Positions 1 to 11,768 of a stretch of DNA of 64,000 bases are shown piece by piece (within the stretch, counting starts at the first letter, position 1; each line of letters starts with the position of its first letter). Below the pieces are notes generated by a model. The model did no database searches. It was not told the DNA's origin and worked only from the letters and a program-made list of their open reading frames with translations. The translations under genes and the position numbers were made by a program. Source of the stretch: CAVUDO01 sp963740255 (GTDB lineage: Bacteria > Actinomycetota > Actinomycetes > Mycobacteriales > Cryptosporangiaceae); NCBI GenBank assembly GCA_963740255.1, contig CAVUDO010000002.1:806001-870000 (forward strand), given 5' to 3'.

Positions 1-417
1 GTGATCGCGCACGGCCTCGCCGGGTGGGGGCTGCTGCCGGTCAGCGCCCAGGAGTCCCTGGACGACGACTGCGGTCTGCACCGCCGCTGGACCCTGCACG
101 CCTCCGGCCACATGCTCGGCCTGGACGTCCACGACTGCGCGAAGGCCCGGGCCGAGATGTACCTCGACGGCACGCTGGCGGTCGGCCACGTCCTCACCGT
201 CGAGCCCGGGCTGTACTTCCAGCCCGACGACGAGACCGTCCCGGCCGAGTACCGCGGCATCGGCGTCCGGATCGAGGACGACGTCCTGGTCACCGAGACC
301 GGCTGCGTCAACCTGTCCGCGGCGCTCCCCCGCCGCGCCGACGAGGTGGAGGCGTGGATGGCCGACCTCCGTGCCGCCGGCCCGCGCCTGCCCGGCGGAC
401 AGGCCGGCTGCACTTGA
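1..417 (+). CDS. Xaa-Pro aminopeptidase-like M24 peptidase, carboxy-terminal part
   Basis: Carboxy-terminal end of a peptidase family M24 (pita-bread fold) metallo-aminopeptidase, closest in pattern to Xaa-Pro aminopeptidase, which removes an N-terminal residue that precedes proline using two bound metal ions. Only 138 residues are in the window, while the family usually has 400 to 500, so the gene begins upstream. Metal-site elements visible in order are His37 in SGHMLGLDVHD, Glu68 in LTVEPGLYF and Glu92 in GVRIEDDVLVT; the two metal-binding aspartates must lie before the window. The GTG at base 1 is an in-frame codon, not a believable start. It reads in the same direction as acnA but is separated from it by the acnA promoter. 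Confidence 0.85.
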   Translation: MIAHGLAGWGLLPVSAQESLDDDCGLHRRWTLHASGHMLGLDVHDCAKARAEMYLDGTLAVGHVLTVEPGLYFQPDDETVPAEYRGIGVRIEDDVLVTETGCVNLSAALPRRADEVEAWMADLRAAGPRLPGGQAGCT

Positions 418-502
418 TGAATCATGCGGTCTTCCTCCATGGTGGACACGAGGGACAGCGGCAGCACGTGCTGGCTCCCCGGGCCTCTCCCCGGCGGCCG
501 GG

Positions 503-531
503 TTGACAGCATAGCAAGACGGACGTACTGT
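503..531 (+). promoter_or_regulatory. acnA promoter, TTGACA-N17-TACTGT
   Basis: A perfect -35 hexamer TTGACA (503-508) is followed after 17 bases by TACTGT (526-531), which keeps the key first, second and last bases of an actinobacterial -10. Transcription would start near 538 and leave a leader of about 170 bases before the acnA GTG. No other hexamer pair in the 288-base gap is as good. Confidence 0.65.
515..530 (+). promoter_or_regulatory. AcnR operator overlapping the acnA -10 box
   Basis: The 16 bases CAAGACGGACGTACTG match the AcnR consensus described for corynebacteria and mycobacteria (CAGNACnnncGTACTG) at 12 of the 13 specified positions; only the third base differs. It is an imperfect inverted repeat, CAAGACG and CGTACTG, around two bases. 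It fills the spacer and most of the -10 box, so a bound dimer would block RNA polymerase, which is how AcnR is reported to act on acn in Corynebacterium glutamicum. The repressor gene lies 3.9 kb downstream. Confidence 0.72.
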
Positions 532-705
532 TTCTATCATCCGAACCGGTTGCCGGGGCACCCGCGAGCCGCCGTCCGGCGATGCGCCAGACTTGACCAC
601 GAGACCGCCGCGGACGGGGTCGTCGTCGCGGCAGGCGTGCCGGCACGACCAGGCGGGACGCCCGACGGTTCGCCAGCGACCGCACGACGTCGAAGGAGCA
701 CACCC

Positions 706-3585
<2,880 letters not shown>

Positions 3586-3652
3586 GGCGCCACGGCATCG
3601 TCCGGCGCGCCTGGACGGGGGTTTCGCTGGGGCCGTCCGCCCCGGAGGCCGC

Positions 3653-4246
3653 TCAGACCAGGCGCAGCGCCGCCGCGCCGAACGACACGCCGAACCGGAC
3701 GCACCAGATCGTCACGCTGTTGAGCTGGGCGAGGTCGACGCCGGCGGGCAGGTCGTAGTTCTGGCTGCCCCGGTTGCCCTTCAGCGCGCCCAGCTCCACG
3801 TGCTTGCCGTCGTCGAACACGCGCCAGCCGGCCGTGCCCTCCTTCACCGGCGCGTCGGTGATCCAGACCCGCAGGTCCGGGCCGTTGGACGTGCGCAGGT
3901 TCTGCAGCCGGAGTATCCGGCGGCCGTTCCCGAGGTCGATCACCTCGGCAACGCCGGTGGTCTGGTGCTCGTGGCTGATGAACTGGCCGTGGGCGACGAC
4001 CGTGGGCGTGTTGCGGAGCAGCCGGCTGGAGCTCGGTGAACCCGGCACCTGACCGGGCGAGGCCTGGGCGGTCGGCGCCCCGTCGGCGGTCGGGGCCACG
4101 CCGGGTGCCGCCTCGTCCACGGTCTGGTCGACCACCAGCTTCCACGGCTGGAACCAGAGGAGCCCGCCGCCGACCAGGGCCAGCACCACCGTCCCCACGA
4201 CCACCCAGGTCAGCGGCTTGCGCAGGACCGAACGCGACCCGACCAT
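3653..4246 (-). CDS. membrane-anchored DM13 domain protein
   Basis: A 197-residue protein with a short basic amino end, one transmembrane segment at about residues 12-34 (WVVVGTVVLALVGGGLLWF), a Pro/Ala-rich linker to about residue 75, and an extracytoplasmic DM13 domain. DM13 domains are thought to take part in redox reactions through a conserved cysteine, seen here in SVTIWCVRFGVSFG. The stretch GRRILRLQNLRTSNGPDLRVW is the usual DM13 core. ATG 4246 is preceded by AGAGGAG about 8 bases upstream. It converges on acnA and diverges from acnR, so it sits inside the acn-acnR locus. Electron-transfer role is inferred from the family; the substrate is unknown. Confidence 0.82.
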   Translation of the reverse strand: MVGSRSVLRKPLTWVVVGTVVLALVGGGLLWFQPWKLVVDQTVDEAAPGVAPTADGAPTAQASPGQVPGSPSSSRLLRNTPTVVAHGQFISHEHQTTGVAEVIDLGNGRRILRLQNLRTSNGPDLRVWITDAPVKEGTAGWRVFDDGKHVELGALKGNRGSQNYDLPAGVDLAQLNSVTIWCVRFGVSFGAAALRLV

Positions 4247-4405
4247 GAATCCGACTCCTCTCGCGGACGTCCCGCCCGACGACGACTCCCCTCCCGTGGT
4301 GCGGCGGTGTCGGCGCCCGGGGAGTGTGGGCAGGACCCTAGAGAGTCCGGGCGGCACGCGTCCAGCGAGGCCGCCGAGGAAACGGAACGTACGGCTTGCG
4401 GCCGT

Positions 4406-4411
4406 TAGACT
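4406..4411 (+). promoter_or_regulatory. -10 box TAGACT for acnR, probable leaderless transcript
   Basis: TAGACT ends 7 bases before the acnR ATG at 4418, which places the expected transcription start at or next to the A of the start codon. There is no Shine-Dalgarno sequence before that ATG. Both facts suggest a leaderless mRNA, common in actinobacteria. The -35 region is poor. Confidence 0.55.
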
Positions 4412-4417
4412 CCGCGC

Positions 4418-4990
4418 ATGCCGAAGGTGAGCCAGCTCCACCTCGACACCCGCCGCCGCGAGATCCTCGGCGGCGCCCGCGCCTGCTTCGCCCGGCACGG
4501 CTACGAAGGGGCCACGGTCCGGCGGCTGGAGGAGGAGACGGGGCTGTCCCGCGGGGCGATCTTCCACCACTTCAAGGACAAGGAGTCCCTGTTCCTGGCC
4601 GTCGCCGAGGACGACGCGGCGGCGATGGTCTCGGTGGTGGCCGAGCGCGGCCTGGTCCAGGTCATGCGCAACCTGCTCGACCAGGAGTTCTCTCCGGAAC
4701 AGGCGGGCTGGCTCGGCACCCAGCTCGAGGTCACCCGGCGGCTGCGCACCGACCCGGACTTCGCCCGGCGCTGGGCCGCGCGGTCCGAGGCGATCGGGCA
4801 GGCCGTCCGGGAACGACTGGCGCGCCAGGCCGCGGCAGGGACGCTGCGCCAGGACGTCGGCGTCGAGACGCTGCAGCGGTTCCTGGAACTCGCCCTGGAC
4901 GGGCTGGTGCTGCACCTGGCGTTGGGACGGCCGGCCCGCAAGCTGGGTCCCGTGCTCGACCTGGTCGAGGAGGCCGTCCGGCGCCGCTGA
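4418..4990 (+). CDS. acnR: TetR-family aconitase repressor
   Basis: A 190-residue TetR-family regulator. The helix-turn-helix occupies about residues 12-58, ending in the family signature SRGAIFHHFKDKESLF; the rest is the all-helical ligand and dimer domain. The length, the position downstream of aconitase and the presence of the AcnR consensus operator on the acnA promoter identify it as AcnR. In Corynebacterium glutamicum and mycobacteria acnR directly follows acn on the same strand; here a divergent DM13 gene separates them, so acnR has its own promoter (TAGACT, no ribosome site). Predicted to form a dimer and repress acnA. I see no good operator copy in front of acnR itself. Confidence 0.85.
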   Translation: MPKVSQLHLDTRRREILGGARACFARHGYEGATVRRLEEETGLSRGAIFHHFKDKESLFLAVAEDDAAAMVSVVAERGLVQVMRNLLDQEFSPEQAGWLGTQLEVTRRLRTDPDFARRWAARSEAIGQAVRERLARQAAAGTLRQDVGVETLQRFLELALDGLVLHLALGRPARKLGPVLDLVEEAVRRR

Positions 4991-5121
4991 TCGGCGGACA
5001 CGACGGCGCCCGAGGCCGGTCAGCTGCCGCGGGCGCCCGCCCGCCGGACCTGTGTGTGGATCCGTCGCCCCGCTGGCGGGCCGCTGCGCGTCCGTCGCCG
5101 CCCCGCCACGCCGGCCACGCG

Positions 5122-5847
5122 TCAGCCGCGGCGCAGCAGCCAGACCTTGCGCCCGCCGACGGCGAGCGTCTCCTTGCTCACGAATCCGGCGGCGTCCAGC
5201 TCCTGGGCCACCTCGTCGGCCTTGGCCGGCCAGGTGTAGTACTCGGCGAGCGTGCTGCTGACCAGTTCCCCCTCGGTGTCGCGGAGGACGTACTGGAACT
5301 CCCACCACTGCCGCTGGCCGGCGGGCTGCCCGCGGCAGAATCCCCGCAGCGTGTGCTGGCCGACCTTGGCCCGGCCGAGCTCGGAGACGGCCATCGCGAC
5401 CGGCTCGTCGAGGTCGGGTACGTCCATCAGCAGGGCGCCGCCGGGGACCAGCGCGCGGTGGATGCGTTCCCAGATGTCGGGCCGGTAGGCCGGTGCGAAC
5501 GTCGGGCTGGTGTCCAGGCACAACGCCAGGTCGGCGACCCCGTCGAGTTCCAGCCGCTCGGCGGTGGTCGCGTACACCGTCGTCCGGGCCCGTAAGTTGG
5601 CGTCCATGACCAGCTTGGCGTACAGCGCGGTGCGCATCGCCGTGGACGGCTCGACCGCGTAGAGCGGCACCTTCGGGGCCTGCCGGCCGGCCTCGACCAG
5701 GGCGGCGCCGGTGCCGGCCCCGATGTCGAGAACCCCGCGCTCGACGGAGTCGGCGAGCGGCTCGACCAGCGCACGGACCTTCGCGGTGTTCCTCGCCGCG
5801 GTCAGCAGGTCGTGATACTGCGCTGCCTCGACATACCCGTCGATCAT
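5122..5847 (-). CDS. class I SAM-dependent methyltransferase
   Basis: A 241-residue Rossmann-fold methyltransferase. Motif I is VLDIGAGTGAALVEAG near residue 46, followed by an acidic strand end at AVEPS and LALCLDTSPTF as the post-II region. The carboxy-terminal half (WEFQYVLRDTEGELVSSTLAEYYTW) resembles small-molecule methyltransferases in which beta strands form an insertion. ATG 5847 has AAGGTGG at a proper distance; a longer upstream reading frame lacks homology. The gene stands alone between acnR and a divergent SDR gene. The methyl acceptor cannot be read from sequence. Confidence 0.85.
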   Translation of the reverse strand: MIDGYVEAAQYHDLLTAARNTAKVRALVEPLADSVERGVLDIGAGTGAALVEAGRQAPKVPLYAVEPSTAMRTALYAKLVMDANLRARTTVYATTAERLELDGVADLALCLDTSPTFAPAYRPDIWERIHRALVPGGALLMDVPDLDEPVAMAVSELGRAKVGQHTLRGFCRGQPAGQRQWWEFQYVLRDTEGELVSSTLAEYYTWPAKADEVAQELDAAGFVSKETLAVGGRKVWLLRRG

Positions 5848-6053
5848 GTGCCACCTTCGCCGAACGGTGAGTTGCGGACCCCTGACTGTATTCGCCCCGG
5901 ACAGCCACCGGCAGGTTCTTCCGATGTCTGGGTGGTCACGGCGGGCTACCGAACCGCCCCCTATCACAGTTTCTATCCGGGTATCACCGCTCCCGACTGT
6001 CACGATCGGCCGGTGGCCCGACGGCCGGTCCGGCCGTCGGGCAGGATCGCGAC

Positions 6054-6884
6054 ATGGACCTGGGACTGGCAGGACGGGTGTACGTCGTGACGGGCGGCAG
6101 CAGCGGGCTGGGCTACGCCGGCGCGGAGGCTCTGGTCGCGGACGGCGCGCGCGTGGTGGTGAGTTCGCGCTCCGCGGAGAAGGTCGACGCCGCGGTGGCG
6201 CGGCTGGGCGAGGGCGCCTGCGGAGTGGCCGCCGACCTGGGCGACCCGGCCACCGCGCAGCGCCTGACAGAAGTCGCCCGTGCGGAGTTCGGCCGGCTCG
6301 ATGGCGCCCTGGTCAGCGTCGGCGGGCCGCCACCGGCCACCGCGGCCGCCACCACCGACGACCAGTGGCGGGCCGCGTTCGAACAGGTGTTCCTCGGTGC
6401 GGTGCGACTGACCCGGACAGTGGCCGCCGAACTGGCCGCCGAACTGGCCGCCGAACTGGCCGCCGAACTGGCCGCCGACGTCGACCGCGAGGCGGCCGGC
6501 GAACCGGACGGCAAGACAGGCGGGGGCGGCTCGATCGCGCTGGTGCTCTCCACCTCGGCCCGGTCGCCGATCACGGGCCTGGGCATCTCCAACGGGCTGC
6601 GGCCCGGCCTCGCGATGGTCGCCAAGGACGTGGCCGACGAGTTCGGCCCGCGTGGCGTCCGGGTGAACGGGCTGCTGCCCGGGCGGTTCGCCACCGAACG
6701 GACCTTGCAGCTTGACGCCGGCGACCCCGACGGCGCGGCCCGGCGGGCACAGGGCATCCCGCTGCGCCGGTACGGCGATCCGTCCGAGTTCGGCCGGGTC
6801 GCGGCGTTCGTGCTCTCCCCCGCCGCCAGCTACCTCACCGGGACGATGGTGTCCGTCGACGGAGGCGCGACCCGAGCGCTGTGA
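6054..6884 (+). CDS. SDR-fold oxidoreductase with non-canonical active site
   Basis: A 276-residue protein of the short-chain dehydrogenase/reductase superfamily. The cofactor motif TGGSSGLG begins near residue 14, the NAG-like position reads VGGPP, and the carboxy-terminal ASYLTGTMVSVDGG is typical of FabG-like enzymes. The expected YxxxK pair is missing: after the serine-bearing strand (LVLSTSARS) the region reads GISNGLRPGLAM, with Ser and Arg where Tyr and Lys should be. Related actinobacterial SDR proteins carry a similar SN-x-x-R variant, so chemistry may differ from normal reductases. Residues 126-141 are four exact ELAA repeats from a 12 bp duplication. Only a weak ribosome site precedes the ATG. 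Confidence 0.82.
   Translation: MDLGLAGRVYVVTGGSSGLGYAGAEALVADGARVVVSSRSAEKVDAAVARLGEGACGVAADLGDPATAQRLTEVARAEFGRLDGALVSVGGPPPATAAATTDDQWRAAFEQVFLGAVRLTRTVAAELAAELAAELAAELAADVDREAAGEPDGKTGGGGSIALVLSTSARSPITGLGISNGLRPGLAMVAKDVADEFGPRGVRVNGLLPGRFATERTLQLDAGDPDGAARRAQGIPLRRYGDPSEFGRVAAFVLSPAASYLTGTMVSVDGGATRAL
6429..6476 (+). repeat. 12 bp tandem repeat, four copies, inside the SDR gene
   Basis: GAACTGGCCGCC is repeated exactly four times in frame, giving ELAAELAAELAAELAA. It would extend a surface helix ahead of the catalytic serine strand without breaking the reading frame. Confidence 0.95.
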
Positions 6885-6908
6885 GGCCCGCGCCAGCCAT
6901 CGCGGTGG

Positions 6909-8861
6909 TCAACGGGACGGCAGTCCGGCCGCGTCGAGGCCGGCACTGTCCGCGCGGCCGTTCGCGCCGGCCTCGCCGTGGCCGGACTCCTGCCGGGCGA
7001 ACTGGGTGCGGTACAGCTCGGCGTAGAGGCCGCCCGCCGCGAGCAGTTCGGCGTGGCTGCCGCGCTCGGCGATCCGCCCGTCCGCGACCACGAGGATCTG
7101 GTCGGCGCCCCGGATCGTGGACAGCCGGTGCGCGATCACCAGCGAGGTCCGTCCGGACAGCGCTTCGTCCAGCGCGCGTTGCACCGCCACCTCGGACTCG
7201 GAGTCCAGGTGCGCGGTGGCCTCGTCGAGGATGACGATGCCCGGAGCCTTGAGCAGCAGCCGGGCGATCGCCAGCCGCTGCTTCTCGCCACCGGAGAGCC
7301 GGTAGCCGCGCTCGCCGACGACGGTGGCGAGCTGGTCGGGCAGCGACCGCACCAGCGGGCCGACCTGGGCGCGCTCCAGCGCCGACCACAGGTCCGCATC
7401 GGTGGCGTCCGGGCGGGCGTACCGCAGGTTGGCGGCGATCGAGTCGTGGAACAGGTGGGCGTCCTGGGTGACGACGCCGATCGCGTCCCGCAGCGAGGCC
7501 AGGGTGGCGTCCTTGACGTCGACGCCGCCGACCAGCACCGCACCCGAGTCGGTGTCGTGGACCCGGGGCACCAGATGCGAGATCGTGGTCTTGCCCGCGC
7601 CGGACGGGCCGACCAGCGCGACGAGCTGTCCGGGCCCGGCCGTGAAGCTGACGCCGTGCAGCACTTCCATCGACGGCGTGGCGTCGAGCACCGCCACGTC
7701 CTCCAGCGAGGCCAGCGACACCTGCTCGGCGGTGGGGTAGCCGAACCGCACGTCCCGGAACTCCACCGTCCGCGCGTCCACGGGCACGTCCACCGCGCCG
7801 GGCCGATCCTTGATCATCGGCGGCAGGTCCAGCACCTCGAACACCCGCTCGAAGCTGACCAGCGCGCTCATCACGTCCACCTGCACGTTCGACAACGCGG
7901 TGAGCGGCCCGTACAGCCGGGTGAGCAGCAGCGCCAGCGTCACCACCGTTCCCGCCGACAGCGCACCGGAGAGCGCGAACACCCCGCCGATCCCGTACAC
8001 CAGGGCCGTCGCCAGCGCCGCCACCAACGTCAGGGCCACCAGGAACGCGCGCGAGTAGACCGCCGACAGCACCCCGACGTCCCGGACCCGGGAGGCGACC
8101 CCGCCGAAGGCGGCCGCCTCGGCGTCCGGGCGGCCGAACAGCTTGACCAGCAGCGCGCCGGAGACGTTGAACCGCTCGGTCATCGTGGTGTTCATCGAGG
8201 AGTTCAGCTCGGCCGACTCCCGGGTGATGCCGGCCAGCCGTCGGCCGACCCGGCGGGCGGGCAGCACGAAGATCGGCAGCAGCACCAGCGAGAGCAGCGT
8301 GATCTGCCAGGACAGGGTGAGCATCACCGCGAGGGTGAGCACCAACGCGATCACGTTGGACACCACGCCGGAAAGCGTCGAGGTGAACGCCCGCTGGGCG
8401 CCGATCACGTCGTTGTTGAGCCGGCTGACCAGCGCACCGGTCTGGGTGCGGGTGAAGAACGCCACCGGCATCCGCTGGACGTGGTCGAAGACCCGGGTGC
8501 GCAGGTCGAGGATGATGCCCTCGCCGATCCGGGAGGAGTACCAGCGCGAGACCATCGAGAGCACCGCGTCGAGGAACGCCAGCCCCGCGATCACCAGGGC
8601 GATCCTGACCACCGTGCCGGCAGCTCCGCCGCGGCTGATGACGTTGATCACGTCGCCGGCGAGCACGGGCGTCGCCACGGCGATCACCGACGACAGCACG
8701 GTGGCGATCAGGAACGCGGTGATCTCGCGGCGGTAGGGCCCCGCGAACGCCAGCACCCGCTTCGCCGTACCCGGAGCCAGCTTCTGGTCCCGGCCGTCCT
8801 TCTCGCCGCGCACCAGCGAGCCCAACATCTGCCAACCCGCCATGTGTCCCGGCATCGTCAT
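6909..8861 (-). CDS. ABC exporter, fused membrane and ATPase domains
   Basis: A 650-residue half-transporter of the MsbA/MDR type that would work as a dimer in the cytoplasmic membrane. Residues about 45-330 form the six-helix exporter domain; the ATPase domain follows with Walker A GPSGAGKTT near 420, signature LSGGEKQRL near 521, Walker B IVILDEATAHLD near 543 and the switch histidine in IAHRLSTIRGADQI. ATG 8861 is preceded by GGAGGTG at 6 bases. It converges on the SDR gene with 24 bases between stops. The carboxy-terminal 25 residues are a Gly/Ala-rich tail outside the fold. Substrate unknown; multidrug or lipid export is usual for the family. Confidence 0.93.
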   Translation of the reverse strand: MTMPGHMAGWQMLGSLVRGEKDGRDQKLAPGTAKRVLAFAGPYRREITAFLIATVLSSVIAVATPVLAGDVINVISRGGAAGTVVRIALVIAGLAFLDAVLSMVSRWYSSRIGEGIILDLRTRVFDHVQRMPVAFFTRTQTGALVSRLNNDVIGAQRAFTSTLSGVVSNVIALVLTLAVMLTLSWQITLLSLVLLPIFVLPARRVGRRLAGITRESAELNSSMNTTMTERFNVSGALLVKLFGRPDAEAAAFGGVASRVRDVGVLSAVYSRAFLVALTLVAALATALVYGIGGVFALSGALSAGTVVTLALLLTRLYGPLTALSNVQVDVMSALVSFERVFEVLDLPPMIKDRPGAVDVPVDARTVEFRDVRFGYPTAEQVSLASLEDVAVLDATPSMEVLHGVSFTAGPGQLVALVGPSGAGKTTISHLVPRVHDTDSGAVLVGGVDVKDATLASLRDAIGVVTQDAHLFHDSIAANLRYARPDATDADLWSALERAQVGPLVRSLPDQLATVVGERGYRLSGGEKQRLAIARLLLKAPGIVILDEATAHLDSESEVAVQRALDEALSGRTSLVIAHRLSTIRGADQILVVADGRIAERGSHAELLAAGGLYAELYRTQFARQESGHGEAGANGRADSAGLDAAGLPSR

Positions 8862-8940
8862 CGTGGCACCTCCGGTCTCTGCAACGTTGTAAGCAAAGAC
8901 CGTTGTTCCCGCGCGGACCGCCGCCGGGTGCCCGGCGACG

Positions 8941-9008
8941 GCCGGCTACTCCCCCTGGCCGGCTACTCCCCCTGGCCGGCTACTCCCCCTGGCCGGCTAC
9001 TCCCCCAG
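8941..9008 (+). repeat. 17 bp tandem repeat, four copies, spanning a stop codon
   Basis: GCCGGCTACTCCCCCTG occurs exactly at 8941-8957, 8958-8974 and 8975-8991. A fourth copy at 8992-9008 differs in its last two bases and contains the end and TAG stop of the crotonase gene read from the minus strand. The array therefore repeats the gene end, stop included, into the spacer before the ABC exporter. Confidence 0.95.
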
Positions 9009-9800
9009 ACCGGCCAGGTCGCGGAGCCGCCGCGTCTGGGACGCCCGCTCGGCCGCCTCCTGCTCGCCCTGGGTCCGGCCCGCGGCCGAGGTCAACAGCA
9101 TCTTGGTCTCCACGACGGCGTCGCGCGGCGACGCGATCAGCGCATCGACCAGGTCGCCCACCGCGGCATCGAGCTCCGGCCGTGCCACCACGGCGTTGGC
9201 CAGCCCGATCTGGGCGGCCTCCTCGGCGCCCACCCGCCGACCGGTGAGGCAGATCTCCATCGCCCGGGCCACCCCCACCAGGTCCACCAGCGGCTTGGTG
9301 CCGCCGAGGTCGGGCACCAGCCCCAACGTCGTCTCGGCCATGCAGAACTGCACGTCGTCGGCGACCACCCGCAGGTCGCAGGCGAGCGCGAGCTGGAACC
9401 CGGCCCCCACCGCGTGGCCCTGGACGGCCGCGACGCTGACCAGGTCCGTCCGCCGCAGCCAGCGGAAGCCGGCCTGGTAGGCGTCGATCACCCGGTCACA
9501 CTCGCCGGTGGACATGTGGGCCATCTGCATGAAGCTCGGCGCGCCCCCGACGCTCGCGCCGGCGAACACGGCCCGGTCCAGACCTGAGGAGAAGGCCCGG
9601 CCTTCGCCGCGGACGACCACGACCCGGACGTTGCCCGGCAGCGTGCGACCGATCTCGGCCAGCACGTACCAGGTGGCCGGGGTCTGCGCGTTCAGGGCCT
9701 CGGGCCGGGACAGCGTCACCGTGGCCACCGGACCGCACAGGTCGAGGTGGATGCCGGCGGTCTCCCAGTCGTGCTTCACGGTGGCGGTCTGTCCAGACAT
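8997..9800 (-). CDS. enoyl-CoA hydratase/isomerase family protein (EchA12-like)
   Basis: A 267-residue crotonase-fold enzyme acting on acyl-CoA thioesters. The oxyanion-hole region is visible as EGRAFSSGLD (about residues 63-72) and AVQGHAVGAGFQLALACDL (about 119-137). The second catalytic acid of hydratases is kept in MAETTLGLVPDLGG, but the first is Gln in GFQLALACDL where hydratases have Glu, so an isomerase or other crotonase reaction is possible. ATG 9800 follows GGGGAG at about 5 bases. Its place beside an ABC-F gene and acnR/acn matches the order echA12-Rv1473-acnR-acn of Mycobacterium tuberculosis. The gene ends inside a 17 bp tandem repeat. Confidence 0.9.
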   Translation of the reverse strand: MSGQTATVKHDWETAGIHLDLCGPVATVTLSRPEALNAQTPATWYVLAEIGRTLPGNVRVVVVRGEGRAFSSGLDRAVFAGASVGGAPSFMQMAHMSTGECDRVIDAYQAGFRWLRRTDLVSVAAVQGHAVGAGFQLALACDLRVVADDVQFCMAETTLGLVPDLGGTKPLVDLVGVARAMEICLTGRRVGAEEAAQIGLANAVVARPELDAAVGDLVDALIASPRDAVVETKMLLTSAAGRTQGEQEAAERASQTRRLRDLAGLGE

Positions 9801-9898
9801 CGATCTCCCCAGGGTCGGCGGACGAGCCGAGCCTAATGACTCGACGGGGGGCGGACCGGGTGTTTGCCCAGCGGCCATCCAGAATCCGTCGATTCGGG

Positions 9899-11500
<1,602 letters not shown>

Positions 11501-11768
11501 GGGGGTTCCTCGCAGACGGATGTGCCCGAACGGGCGACGGAAGGGCGGTCAGGAGAGCGCCGCGGGTCTACGAGCACATACCGCCATCGTACCCAATCCC
11601 CCGCGTGGCGCCCCTGCGCCTTCGCCGGGAGCGACGTCTGACTGTCCGCGCACCCGGCCGACGGCGCCGGCCAGGGCCGGTACATCCTGGGGTGCCGCGA
11701 CGACCAGCGCGTCTCTAGGGTGGAGGCCTCCTGGCCGACGGGCTGGAGAAGGGCGGTGGGGCGGACCG

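Noticed and set aside
3586..3652. Terminator between acnA and the DM13 gene
   Set aside because: Only a 5 bp GGGGC/GCCCC stem is present, too weak to call at this GC content.
8941..9008. CRISPR array
   Set aside because: The 17-base units are directly adjacent with no spacers, and no cas genes are present.
6978..9587. 869-codon open frame on the plus strand across the ABC exporter and crotonase genes
   Set aside because: It is antisense to two clear genes, its product is His/Gln/Arg-rich without motifs, and long open antisense frames are normal at this GC content.
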